NCBI RefSeq assembly: GCF_014161445.1
Contig: NZ_JABBXA010000032.1
Coordinates: forward strand, 1 to 64,000
Direction: 5' to 3'
DNA length: 64,000 bases
DNA from: Microbispora sp. H13382
GTDB lineage: Bacteria > Actinomycetota > Actinomycetes > Streptosporangiales > Streptosporangiaceae
Part shown: one piece after another, positions 28,470 to 37,101 of the stretch
How positions within the stretch are numbered: position 1 is the first letter of the stretch
How the letters are laid out: each line of letters starts with the position of its first letter
Translations under genes and position numbers: made by a program
The notes under the pieces: generated by a model
The model's database searches: none
Told to the model about the DNA's origin: nothing
Seen by the model: only the letters and a program-made list of their open reading frames with translations

Positions 28470-31400
28470 ATGTCGTCCGGGGCGGGGTGGGCTGTGACCT
28501 CGATCGAGAGGACCGCGTATCCGCGGTTCAAGCGGCTGATCACCGCGCACGAGCTGCACTTGTTCTTCTCGCCGAGCCGTGACGAGGTCGAGTGGGCCGC
28601 CGCTCGTGCTGGCTGTGACGAGCACCTGCTGGCCCAGCTGCTCATGCTGAAGTCGTACCAGCGGATGGGGTGTTTCCCGAAGCTGGACGAGGTCCCGGAC
28701 ACGGTCGTCGACTTCGTGCGTCGCGCGGTGGACCTGCCGGAGGGCACGGTGCCGAGGGCGGCGAACCGTACGGCGGAGCGGCAGCGGACCGCCGTACGGC
28801 AGCGCACCGGCTTGTCGTACGACAAGGCGAAGGCCCGGAAGATCGCCGAGGCAGTGATGCGGAACGAGGCGGTGTCGAAGAACCGGCCGGCGGACCTGAT
28901 CAACATCGCGTTGGAGAAGGTCGTCGAGGCCGGGCTGGAGCTGCCGGGCTTCACCACGCTGGACGCGCTCGCGGCGAAGGTCCGCACCGAGGTGAACGCC
29001 TCGATCTGCGTGGGCATCTACGACCAGCTCAGCGAGGCGCACCGGGAGCGGCTGCTGGCCCTGCTCTCGGACAAGGACGCCTCCGGCACCACGAGGTACA
29101 ACAAGCTGAAGCAGTCGGCGAAGGCCCCGACGTGGTCGCACTTCCGCTCCCAGGCCGAGCACCTTGGGTGGGTGGACGAGCTGGGCGAGACCGGGGTGTG
29201 GCTGGACGGTGTCGCATCGGGGGAGATCACGGACTTCGCCGGTGAGGCGGACGCTGCGGACGCGCCGGGACTGCGGGACTACAACCTGATGAAGCGGCTC
29301 GCGCTGCTGGTGTGTCTCGTGCACAAGGCGCGGATGCGGGCCCGCGACGACCTGACCACGATGTTCTGCAAGCGGATCGCGTTGCAGGTCAAGCGGGCCA
29401 AGGCGGAGCTGGAGAGCATCCGGGAGCAGCAGCAGGCCATCGTCGAGGCGTTGATCGGGAATTACCGCACCGTGCTCCAGCACATCGACGCCGACGGCCC
29501 AGTCCAGGCCGCACGGGAGAAGGCGGCAGCGCTGACGGCCGAGATCCTGGCGGCGGTCGGGGAACTCGACCAGGACGCGGAGGCCGGCGCTGTGGCCGCG
29601 CGGCTCGGCAGCGGGCTCGCGCTCGCCCTGCACACGATGGCGAAGGCCCTTCGGGTGCAGGCCGGCGCCCTGGGAGTGCCTGCGGCAGCGGTGAATGGTT
29701 TCGGCGGGTTCGAGGGGCAGTACGAGAGAATCGAGAAGGTCGCCGCCCACCATGGCAACTACTGGGAGGTGCTGCTGTACGGGCACCTGCCCAAGGACCG
29801 CTCCACGATGTACGACCTGACCAGCCGCCTGGAACTGACGACCACCTCGGAGGACAGCCGGGTCCTGGACGCGCTCGCACACGCCCGCCGGTACAAGACC
29901 TCCCGCGACTACATCCCGGAACGGCACGAGGACGGCCGCCCGGTCGACATCTCGTTCGCCACGCTGAACTGGCAGAAAGCCGTCCGGGACAAGAACCGGC
30001 CCGGCGCGTTTGTCCGCAAGCACTTCGAGGCGATGGTCTTCGCCGCGCTCGCCGAGGAACTGCGCACAGGTGACGTCGCGGTGACCGGGTCCGAGGAGTA
30101 CGCCGACTGGAGTGAGCAGCTGCTTCCCTGGGAGGATGTCGAGGCGAAGCTGGGCGCTTACCTGGTGGAGGTCGGCCTCGCCGAGTCCGGCGACGATGCG
30201 CCGTACGACGCGGTGGCGTTCCGTCGGCAGCTGGAGGACAAACTCACTGCGGCCGCCCCGAGTGCGGATGCCGGGTACCCGGACAACGAGGGCCTGGTCA
30301 TCGACCTTGAGACAGGTATCCCCTCTCTCAAGGCCCACCGCTCCGAGGGACAGCGCGCCTCGGCGAAGGTGTTGGAGCAAGAGATCAGGGCGAGGATGCC
30401 GGAGCGCTCCCTGCTCGGGATCATCTCCCGCACGGCGTACTGGGTGGAGTGGTGGCGCCGCTTCGGCCCCGCCTCCGGCAACGAGCCGAAGCTGAAGGAC
30501 CCCTTCGGCCGGTACGTGATCACCACGTTCGTCAAGGGCACCAACATGGGCCCCTACGAGGCCGCCCGCCACATCCCCGGTGTCAGCGGGCACGAGCTGT
30601 CGCTGTCCGCGAACCGGCACTTCTCCATCCCGACGCTCAACGAGGCGATCGCCGACCTGGTCAATGCGCACGCCCGCCTGGACATCTCCCAGGCGTGGGG
30701 CGGCGGCTCCGCGGTCGCCGCGGACGGCACCCACATGGACACCTACCTCAACAATCTGCTGTCTGAGACGTCCGTGCGGTACGGCAAGCCGGGCGGCATC
30801 GCCTACCACCACATCTCCGACACCTACATCGCGCTGTTCACGCACTTCATCCCGTGCGGCGTGTGGGAGGCCGTCTACATCATCGAGGGCCTGCTCAAGA
30901 ACACCTCCGAGCTGAAACCGACCACCGTGCACGCGGATACGCAGGGCCAGAGCTTCCCTGTCCTCGCGCTCGCGCACCTGCTGGGCTTCGACCTGATGCC
31001 CAGGATCAGGAACTGGAAGGACCTGACCTTCTACCGGCCCACGAAGAGAGCCGAGTACGTGCACATCGACGCCTTGTTCGGGGAGCCGGGCCGCAACGTC
31101 ATCGACTTCGACCTGATCGAGTCCCAGTTCCGGCACCTCATGCGGGTGGCCGTCTCCGTGCGCGAGGGCGCCATCTCCTCCACGCTGCTGCTGCGGCGCC
31201 TGCGGGCGGGCTCACGCAAGAACGCGACGTACACGGCCTTCCGCGAGGTCGGCCGCGTCGTCCGCACCGTCCAGCTGCTGCGCTACCTCTCGGACGCCCC
31301 GCTGCGCCGGCGGGTGACCGCCGCCACAAACAAGGTCGAGGCGTTCAACGGCTTCTCCCAGTGGTCGGCAACGGCGGCGTCATCACCGACAACGACCCCG

Positions 31401-31699
31401 TCGAGCAGGGGAAGACCGTGAAGTTCAACGCCCTGCTCACGAACGCGGTGATCTTCCACAACGCCCTGGACATCGCCGAGATCGTGCGCCAACTCCAGGA
31501 GGAGGGCTGGGAGATCGACCCCGAGGACCTCGCCCACATCTCGCCGTACTTGACCGAGCACATCCGCCGCTTCGGCGAGTACTCCACCCACGAACTCGGC
31601 ATCCAGCCCGAGGCGTACGACCCGCACCTGGACGTCGACTTCAGCCCGCTCCGAGGCAACGACCCGCGCGCCCCGGACGGCTACGGCCAGGCGGCATGA
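28470..31699 (+). pseudogene. inner Tn3-family transposase TnpA (C-terminal frameshift)
   Basis: A TnpA of about 1,080 codons starting at ATG 28470 (VTSIERTAYPRFKRL...). It keeps AVAADGT, HISDTYIALF and TNKVEAFNG, the three catalytic acidic positions. Near 31362, FNGFSQW runs out of frame and stops at 31421; a -1 shift restores VGNGGVITDND...NALLTNAVIFHNALDIAE to the stop at 31699. Compared with the outer copy, about seven bases are missing. The truncated product would be 983 residues and lack the last ~100. It may be dead or rely on a -1 shift. It is the transposase of the element it sits in. Confidence 0.92.
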
Positions 31700-31943
31700 T
31701 CAGGAGAAGTCGGCCCTGGAGTCCCACTGGCTCAGACACCAGGGGACACCTGATCCGCCGGTAGGTTGGCGGGGCCCTACCGCCGTTCGGCTTCTGTATG
31801 GTGCTGGCCGTGGGTGCGTTCTAGGAGTCGATGGACGGTGGCCCGGCTTGACGGAGAAGAACTCGGCGATGGTGTGCTCGCGGGTGGCGTGCTCCTTGAC
31901 GAGGCCGATCCAGCCAGCTCCGCAGGACTTGCCGCATAGGGTT

Positions 31944-31960
31944 GTAACAGCTACAGTTAC
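31944..31960. promoter_or_regulatory. GTAAC-N7-GTTAC palindrome upstream of the Rrf2 gene
   Basis: GTAAC (31944-31948) and GTTAC (31956-31960) with a 7-base spacer. The same palindrome with the same spacing occurs at 32483-32499 before the SDR gene. It is a probable operator for the Rrf2-family regulator and overlaps its own promoter region. The 240 bases before it (31700-31943) hold no gene I can support. Confidence 0.8.
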
Positions 31961-31995
31961 GACTAAGCCGAGGGGTGAGGGAGGTGGAGTCCGAC

Positions 31996-32427
31996 GTGAG
32001 TGCCAACAGCAGACTGACCATCGCGGCGCACACCCTGACATGGATCGGGCTGTATCAGCGGCGTGGCCACGAGGTCGCCACCTCCGAGCAGATCGCGACG
32101 AGCGTCAACACCAACCCCGTGGTGATCCGCCGCCTGCTGGGCGAGCTACGTAAGGCCGGCCTGGCCGATTCACGGCGGGGGGCGGGGGCGGGCTGGATGC
32201 TCGCGCGGGACCTGGCGGCGATCACCCTGCTCGACGTCTACCAGGCGATCGAACCGGGACCGATCTTCGCCCTGCATCGCGCGACACCGGACCCCGAGTG
32301 CGTCGTGGGCCACGGCATCGGACCGGCAATGACCGCCGTGTACGACGATGTGGAGGCCGCCCTGTGCAGGGAGCTGGCCAAGACCACGCTGGAGGACGTG
32401 CTGCGGGACGTCTTGAAAGCCGCCTGA
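31996..32427 (+). CDS. Rrf2-family transcriptional regulator
   Basis: This 143-residue protein has an Rrf2-type winged helix: LTIAAHTLTWIGLYQRRGHEVATSEQIATSVNTNPVVIRRLLGELRKAGL, then G.GAGWMLARDLAAITLLDVYQAIE. There are two Cys at most and no three-Cys cluster, so it is not an iron-sulphur NsrR/IscR sensor; it resembles the YwnA/HypR-like group that senses electrophiles or disulphide stress through one Cys (Cys near residue 94). GTG 31996 is chosen for its GGAG site six bases upstream; the frame is open to 31975. It probably controls itself and the SDR operon through the paired palindromes. Confidence 0.9.
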   Translation: MSANSRLTIAAHTLTWIGLYQRRGHEVATSEQIATSVNTNPVVIRRLLGELRKAGLADSRRGAGAGWMLARDLAAITLLDVYQAIEPGPIFALHRATPDPECVVGHGIGPAMTAVYDDVEAALCRELAKTTLEDVLRDVLKAA

Positions 32428-32482
32428 CCTCGAACCGTCGACTTCCCCTGATCGAGGGGGGTCGCATTCCACGGCCACCGAT

Positions 32483-32499
32483 GTAACCGAAATAGTTAC
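32483..32499. promoter_or_regulatory. GTAAC-N7-GTTAC palindrome upstream of the SDR gene
   Basis: Second copy of the Rrf2-linked palindrome (GTAAC 32483-32487, GTTAC 32495-32499), 21 bases before the SDR start codon. Both copies are followed by ACTAAG within a few bases, so the -10 region is probably included too. Confidence 0.8.
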
Positions 32500-32520
32500 A
32501 CTAAGGAATTGGAGAATCTC

Positions 32521-33273
32521 ATGGGACAACTGGACGACAAAACCGCCCTCGTCACCGGCGCCTCCAGCGGCATCGGCCTGGCGATCGCCCGCCGTTTCGC
32601 CGCCGAGGGCGCCACCGTCTACCTGACCGGGCGTCGCAAGACCGCGCTCGACGCCGCCGTCGCACAGGTCGGAGCCCTAGGCATCGCCATCCAGGCCGAT
32701 GCCTCCGATCTCGGCGACCTCGACCGGGTCTTCGCCGAGATCACGAACCGCAGCGGCCGCCTGGACATTGTGGTGGCCAACGCCGGGGTCGGGGAATACA
32801 GCCCGCTCGGCACGATCACCGAGGAAGAGTACGACCGCACTGTCTCGATCAATTTCAAGGGCACGGTCTTCACTGTCCAGAAGGCGCTGCCGCTGCTGAC
32901 GGCCGGCGCCTCGGTGACGCTAATCTCTTCCAACTCGGCCCTGCTGGCCACCCCGGGCCTGGGCATCTACGCCGCCTCCAAGGCCGCGGTCCGCAGCCTC
33001 GCACGCACCTGGGCCGCTGAGCTGGCAGGCCGCGGAATCCGCGTCAACGCTCTTACCCCCGGCCCTGTCGAGACCCCTGGCCTGGCCGAGCTCGTCGCCG
33101 CTTTTCCGCGCGACGATCGGCCCACCGCGGCCGAGCCCGCCCCGCCGACCCCGCTCGGCCGCCTCGGCCGTCCCGACGAGATCGCCGCTGCCGCCCTCTA
33201 CCTGGCCGGCGACCAAAGTAGTTTCACCACCGGCGCGGAACTGCTCGTCGACGGCGGCGTCACACAGCTCTAG
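32521..33273 (+). CDS. SDR-family oxidoreductase (Rrf2-linked)
   Basis: A 250-residue classical SDR with TGASSGIG (13-20), NAG in VVANAGVGEY (about 88), Ser in ISSNSAL and YAASK (about 154-158), and C-terminal SSFTTGAELLVDGG. It would reduce aldehydes, ketones or quinone-type carbonyls with NAD(P)H. ATG 32521 follows GGAG by six bases. It is the first cargo gene after the regulator and has its own operator, so it is the likely main target of Rrf2 control. Similar Rrf2-SDR-MDR groups occur in actinomycetes and proteobacteria. Confidence 0.93.
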   Translation: MGQLDDKTALVTGASSGIGLAIARRFAAEGATVYLTGRRKTALDAAVAQVGALGIAIQADASDLGDLDRVFAEITNRSGRLDIVVANAGVGEYSPLGTITEEEYDRTVSINFKGTVFTVQKALPLLTAGASVTLISSNSALLATPGLGIYAASKAAVRSLARTWAAELAGRGIRVNALTPGPVETPGLAELVAAFPRDDRPTAAEPAPPTPLGRLGRPDEIAAAALYLAGDQSSFTTGAELLVDGGVTQL

Positions 33274-33379
33274 GCGGCGAATCGGCGAGGCGGGACGCAT
33301 CGACGCTCCAGGGCCTCCGAGCCGCGTAATTGCGATCGTCTCGCCAGGGCAACGGCCTCGACACAACAAGGAGTGCGTC

Positions 33380-34379
33380 ATGAAGAGCGTGGTCCACTAC
33401 CGGGCGGGCGATGCGGCAGCCGTCGCACACATCGAGGACCGGCCGGAGGCGCCGGCCCCTCGGGCCGGCGAAATCCAAGTGCGTGTCAGCATCTCCCCGG
33501 TCCACCGCGGCGATCTGGTCGCGACGGAGACCGGCCTGCCGGACGGATCCGCGGGGCGCAGGCTGAGCACCGAGGCGGCGGGCGTGGGTGACTGCGGTGG
33601 GTCCATCGGTGCCGGCGCTCCGTGTCGGCGATCGGGTAGCGGTCTTTCCGGCCCCGGGCGCATGGTCCGAGCACATCACCGTGCCGGCCGAGGCCGCCGT
33701 AGCCGTCCCGGACTCCCTCAGCGACGAAACGGCGAGCGTCCTGCTCGTCAACACCATCACCTCTCGTGACGTGCTCCGTGCGGTCGATGAGCTGAGGGCT
33801 GCCGCGGCAGCGCCGAGCGATTCTCCACTCCTCGTGTCGGGGGCCGCGTCCGCGGTCGGCAAGCTCATCGTTCAGCAGGCCCGCGACCGTGGCTGGCCCG
33901 TTGTCGCCGTCGTCCGCAGTGACCGTGCTGCGTCAACGGTCCGCACAAACTGGCCGGACGTGCCCGTCGTGGTCTCCGGAAGCGGCGGCTGGCAGCGCGA
34001 GCTGGAGGGGGCGGTCCGCGGGAGGCCGGTGCCGGTCATCGCCGATGCGCACGGCGGTCCCTTCGTGCGGGAGATCCTGCCCTTTCTCGACGATGGCGGG
34101 ACGCTGGTCGTCTGGGGCGATCTAGCCGCGCAGCCGTGGACGCTCTCGACGTTGGAGCTGCTCATGCGGGAACTGAAGGTCCGCGCGGTGAGCATCACGC
34201 GCTGGGCGACCCGCCCTGGGGATATCCGGGCCGCCGATCGGCGAGCCGCCCTCCAGATCGCCGCGCAGCATCCACACCTTCTCGCCGTTCATGCCGCCTA
34301 CCCCCTCGCCGAGCTGCCGAGCGCCATCTCGGCGGCGCGGACCAGCGGCACCGGCACCGTATTGCTCAAGCTGAACTGA
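33380..34379 (+). pseudogene. zinc-less MDR dehydrogenase (quinone-oxidoreductase-like), frameshifted
   Basis: The N-terminal part (MKSVVHYRAGDAAAVAHIED, start ATG 33380 after AAGGAG) and the C-terminal part (VGPSVPALRVGDRVAVFPAPGAWSEHI, Rossmann motif SGAASAVGKLIVQQA) are in different frames. The join is near 33588, where one extra G in GGCGTGGGTGACT would account for the shift. Without it the protein would be about 332 residues, an MDR-type NADPH:quinone reductase. Otherwise intact, so the break is recent or a sequencing slip. Probably co-transcribed with the SDR upstream. Confidence 0.85.
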
Positions 34380-34411
34380 CCAAACCTGGACCGCAGGGGA
34401 GCAGTGACCTC

Positions 34412-35032
34412 ATGGAATTCAAGACCATCGGCACCATCGGCACCATCGGTGCGGGAGCACCAGCACAAGCCGTGGCCGCCCACGCGGCACGCGCCGGGCA
34501 CCCGGTGCTGGTCAGCAACAGCCGCGGCCCCAGCACACTCGGCGACGCCGTCGCCGCCATCGGGCCCGGCGCCTCGGCGGCCACGTTCGAAGAAGCGGCG
34601 GCGGCCGACCTGGTCCTGCTCGCCGTCCCGTTCGGCGCGGTCCCCGCGGTCGGGCGGCGGCTCGGGGACTGGACGGGCCGAGTGGTGGTCGACATGACCA
34701 ACCAGTTCGCCCGGTCCGACCCCTACCGCGGCTTCGCCGACGTCTCGCCGCTGACCGGCAGCGAGTGGGTCGCCCAGCAACTGCCCGGCGTCACGCTGAT
34801 CAAGGCATTCAACGCCATGTTCGCCACCTATATGGCTCCCGATCCCCGGCACCAGGACGGCAACCAGGTCGTCTTCCTCGCCGGTGACGACGAGAGCGCC
34901 AAGGCCCCCTTCACACGGCTGCTGACCGAATTCGGGTTCGCGCCGGTCGACCTTGGCGCGCTGCGCGAAGGCGGGGCGCTCATGCAGCTCGGCGGGCCGC
35001 TGAGCGGCAAGCACTTCCTGTTCCAGGGCTGA
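34412..35032 (+). CDS. NADPH-dependent F420-reductase-like protein
   Basis: This 206-residue protein has the F420_oxidored/6-phosphogluconate dehydrogenase-like Rossmann start (IGTIGTIGAGAPAQAVAAHAARAGHPVLVSNSRGP), then VLLAVPF, VVVDMTNQF and LIKAFNAMFA. Family members reduce NADP with F420H2 or related deazaflavin cofactors, or are uncharacterised dinucleotide-binding proteins. The N-terminal glycine loop is unusual: a short IGT repeat (a 12-bp tandem repeat in the DNA) comes before IGAGAPA, and the normal GxGxxG reads GAGAPA. Start ATG 34412 has GGGGAG about 10 bases upstream. Part of the Rrf2-linked cargo. Confidence 0.85.
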   Translation: MEFKTIGTIGTIGAGAPAQAVAAHAARAGHPVLVSNSRGPSTLGDAVAAIGPGASAATFEEAAAADLVLLAVPFGAVPAVGRRLGDWTGRVVVDMTNQFARSDPYRGFADVSPLTGSEWVAQQLPGVTLIKAFNAMFATYMAPDPRHQDGNQVVFLAGDDESAKAPFTRLLTEFGFAPVDLGALREGGALMQLGGPLSGKHFLFQG

Positions 35033-35078
35033 GGCCCGACCGACACCTCAAGAGACGAAGAGACAAAGGACAAGGACG

Positions 35079-35495
35079 ATGGCAACAGATACTCAGACCT
35101 CGCGGACCGTGGCCGAGAAGTTCCTGGAGCGCCTCGGCAGGCAGGACCCCGACGGCATCCAGGAACTGTTCTCCGAGGAGATCGACTGGCACGTCCCCGG
35201 CAGTGACGCACTGCCCTGGACCGGGCGCCGTACCCGCCAGGAGGAGGTCGCGCCGTACTTCACCACCATGTGGCCGCACTTCGCGCACGGCCAGAGCAAG
35301 GTCGTGCTGGAGCGCTTCATCGTCGACGGTGGTGACGTGGTGCTGCTGGCGGTCTTCACGCACACCGCCGTGACCAGCGGCAAGGAGTTCACCACACCGG
35401 TGGCCATGCACCTGGCGGTCGAGGACGGCCGAATCGTTCGCATGCACCTGTACGAGGACACACTGACCGTCGCCGAGGCGTTCAACGTCGGCTGA
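35079..35495 (+). CDS. SnoaL-like (NTF2-fold) protein
   Basis: A 138-residue NTF2-fold protein of the SnoaL-like polyketide-cyclase/isomerase group. The pattern is VAEKFLERLGRQDPDGIQELFSEEIDWHVPG, TGRRTRQEEVAPYFTTMW, then VLERFIVDGGDVVLLAVF and MHLAVEDGRIVRMHLYEDTLTVAEAF. Such proteins bind small hydrophobic ligands in a cone-shaped pocket and may isomerise or hydrate them. Last gene of the redox cargo. No signal peptide. The ligand is unknown; the context suggests a quinone, enone or aromatic compound also used by the SDR/MDR enzymes. Confidence 0.9.
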   Translation: MATDTQTSRTVAEKFLERLGRQDPDGIQELFSEEIDWHVPGSDALPWTGRRTRQEEVAPYFTTMWPHFAHGQSKVVLERFIVDGGDVVLLAVFTHTAVTSGKEFTTPVAMHLAVEDGRIVRMHLYEDTLTVAEAFNVG

Positions 35496-35935
35496 GCGGA
35501 GGGCACTCAGGGACCCCGCGGCCCGGGGCGGCCCGGCCGGGCATGTACGCATAGGGTCAGCCGAGACACGGCCGAAGCCGAAACGGAGAGCAGAACTCGC
35601 CCCCGGCCAATCGCTGCCGGTCAGCACGTTGGGGCGGTTGGCCTTCGGCGATGACTGCCGATCAGGTCCCCCAGCGATGCCAGGCCGTCGGCCGGTGTCG
35701 CCATGTCGACCAGCGTGCCGCCCGCCGGGTCTGCCGCACTGGGGACTTGACCGGCGCCCACGAACTTTCGTCCCCCACCGTGTTCCGCCGGTCTCCGGCC
35801 TCCTCGCCCCGCTGAATGGTGTTCGCAAACGATCGTTTTCCGACAGGCAGGCGACGCGTCCAATGAACCCGTGCAATCCGGGGATTCACGGCAGCGCGAA
35901 TCCAATCAGATCCGAATGGTGATTGCTGACAGGGT
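35496..35935. other. non-coding stretch before the recombinase gene
   Basis: No gene is supported. The missing N-terminal third of the following recombinase could not be found here in any frame. If a resolution (res) site exists for this element it should be in this stretch, but I cannot define it. A short A/T-rich patch lies at about 35825-35850. Confidence 0.4.
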
Positions 35936-36832
35936 TTGACGACAGATAGGGTCCGATCCTCCGTATGGAAGGGGCCCGCGACCGGCATTGAGGACCCAGT
36001 CGTCTTCGAGGAGGACCCGGGAACCTCCTGCCGCCTCCACCCGCTTCAGCGGCCGAAGTTCCGCGAACTGCTCACCTACGCGCGGCCGGGCGACACTGTG
36101 CACGTCTCCGAGATGTTCCGCCTCGTGCGCGGCACCGGCCACGTCCTCGATGTGCTCGACGTCCTCCACCGCGACCAGGTGGCGCTGCGTATCCACGACG
36201 GCGCGTTCTCCGCGATGGACCTCACCGCCCGCCATCCGCGCACCGGCGAGCTGCTGTCCACCGTGAAGTTCATGGTGCAGACCCTCGCCGCCGCTGGCGA
36301 ACTCCAACGCGACCTCCAGCGCGAGCTGACCTACGACGGACTGCGAGCCGCCGAGGCCAAGGGCAGCAAAGGCGGGCGCCGCCCCGCCGTGGCGGCCGAC
36401 AGGGCCGGCGCCGTCCGCACCGCGTACCTGGAAGGCCGCTCCATCGCCGCCCTTGCCCGCAAGCACGACGTCAGCCGCGGCGCGATCCGCACAGCCGTTG
36501 CCGACCTCCTGCCCAACCACACCGCCATTGAGGAGGATGCCCCCGCGCCGGAGCTGCCGGTCACCCTCGATATGCCCGGCAAGGTCGCCGACTTCCTCCG
36601 CACCACCCAACTGGACCCCGCCGAGCGGGCCGCGCTCGACCAGGGGATGACCGTACGGCGCGGCCAGGGCTACACCCTGCGCGTCAGCGCCGTCCCCGCC
36701 GTGCACCGCCAGCTCCTCGACCGCTGCCAGCCGCTCGACGGCGCCCAGGGCGTCCCGGCGGTCCCGGCCCAGCGCAAGGCCCGCCGCGAGTACGAGAACC
36801 GCGTCAATGCCCTCGCTGACGACACCCCGTAG
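35936..36832 (+). CDS. serine-recombinase-like protein lacking the catalytic N-terminus
   Basis: The frame (up to 298 residues from a TTG) shows the middle and C-terminus of a resolvase: VVFEEDPGTSCRLHPLQRPKFRELL, ARPGDTVHVSEMFRLVRG, STVKFMVQTLAAAGELQRDLQRE, AKGSKGGRRPAV and the HTH RSIAALARKHDVSRGAIRTAV. The first ~35 residues with the catalytic Ser (YxRVS) are absent. After the HTH comes a further ~90-residue domain (LDMPGKVADFL...RRGQGYTLRV...RKARREYENRV) shared with 37102-37932. As the last gene of the inner Tn3 element it would be its resolvase or a regulator derived from it. Confidence 0.75.
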   Translation: MTTDRVRSSVWKGPATGIEDPVVFEEDPGTSCRLHPLQRPKFRELLTYARPGDTVHVSEMFRLVRGTGHVLDVLDVLHRDQVALRIHDGAFSAMDLTARHPRTGELLSTVKFMVQTLAAAGELQRDLQRELTYDGLRAAEAKGSKGGRRPAVAADRAGAVRTAYLEGRSIAALARKHDVSRGAIRTAVADLLPNHTAIEEDAPAPELPVTLDMPGKVADFLRTTQLDPAERAALDQGMTVRRGQGYTLRVSAVPAVHRQLLDRCQPLDGAQGVPAVPAQRKARREYENRVNALADDTP

Positions 36833-36845
36833 TGAGTCGCCCGGC

Positions 36846-36894
36846 CTCCAAGATCACCCCATGGCGGGTTTCTGGCGTATCTGGGTCACGCCCC
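36846..36894. repeat. right terminal inverted repeat of inner Tn3 element
   Basis: On the minus strand it begins GGGGCGTGACCCAGATACGC and continues CAGAAACCCGCCATGGGG, matching the left end at 28366-28414. It is followed by the AAGAAC target copy and then the 5' piece of the interrupted transposase. Confidence 0.9.
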
Positions 36895-37016
36895 AAGAAC
36901 AGATGCAGCTCGTGCGCGGTGATCAACCGCTTGAACCGCGGGTACGCGGTCCGCTCGATCGAGGTCACAATCCCGCCTCGGGCCAGACGACAGCTCAACA
37001 TCACCACCAACGACAC
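36895..37016 (-). pseudogene. outer Tn3-family transposase, 5' fragment
   Basis: The frame reads LARGGIVTSIERTAYPRFKRLITAHELHLF, the start of the same TnpA family as at 28470, and is cut at the inner element's right repeat. The continuation (FSPTRDELEW) is at 28365, 8.5 kb away, on the same strand. Joining both pieces with one copy of the duplication gives an open frame. Confidence 0.92.
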
Positions 37017-37049
37017 TGAGCCGAACGGGTGACGGGCCGGGCCCTTCAG

Positions 37050-37101
37050 GGCTTCAAGATCAACTCATTGCCCCCTTTGGCGCGTATCTGGGTCACACCC
37101 C
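37050..37101. repeat. terminal inverted repeat of the outer Tn3 element
   Basis: On the minus strand it starts GGGGTGTGACCCAGATACGC, closely matching the inner element's right end, and lies 34 bases upstream of the outer tnpA start. It cuts into the recombinase gene that follows. The partner repeat left of 25500 was not found. Confidence 0.8.

Larger units (their letters stand above)
28366..36894. mobile_element. inner Tn3-family transposon carrying a redox gene cargo
   Basis: An 8.5-kb element bounded by inverted repeats of about 50 bp (28366-28414 and 36846-36894) and flanked on both sides by AAGAAC (28360-28365 and 36895-36900); Tn3 elements normally make 5-bp duplications. Contents in order: tnpA (plus strand), Rrf2 regulator, SDR, MDR dehydrogenase, F420-reductase-like protein, SnoaL-like protein, serine recombinase. 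It sits in the tnpA gene of a related element. Removing it and one copy of the duplication restores that gene's frame (HELHLFFSPTRDE). Confidence 0.88.

Noticed and set aside
28440..31136. Long minus-strand frame (898 codons) opposite the inner transposase
   Set aside because: The plus strand encodes a recognisable Tn3 transposase here; the minus frame has no domain and reflects codon bias.
31820..31943. Minus-strand frame with a TIAEFFSVKPG segment as a recombinase helix-turn-helix
   Set aside because: Weak resemblance only, with no upstream recombinase domain; too short to call.
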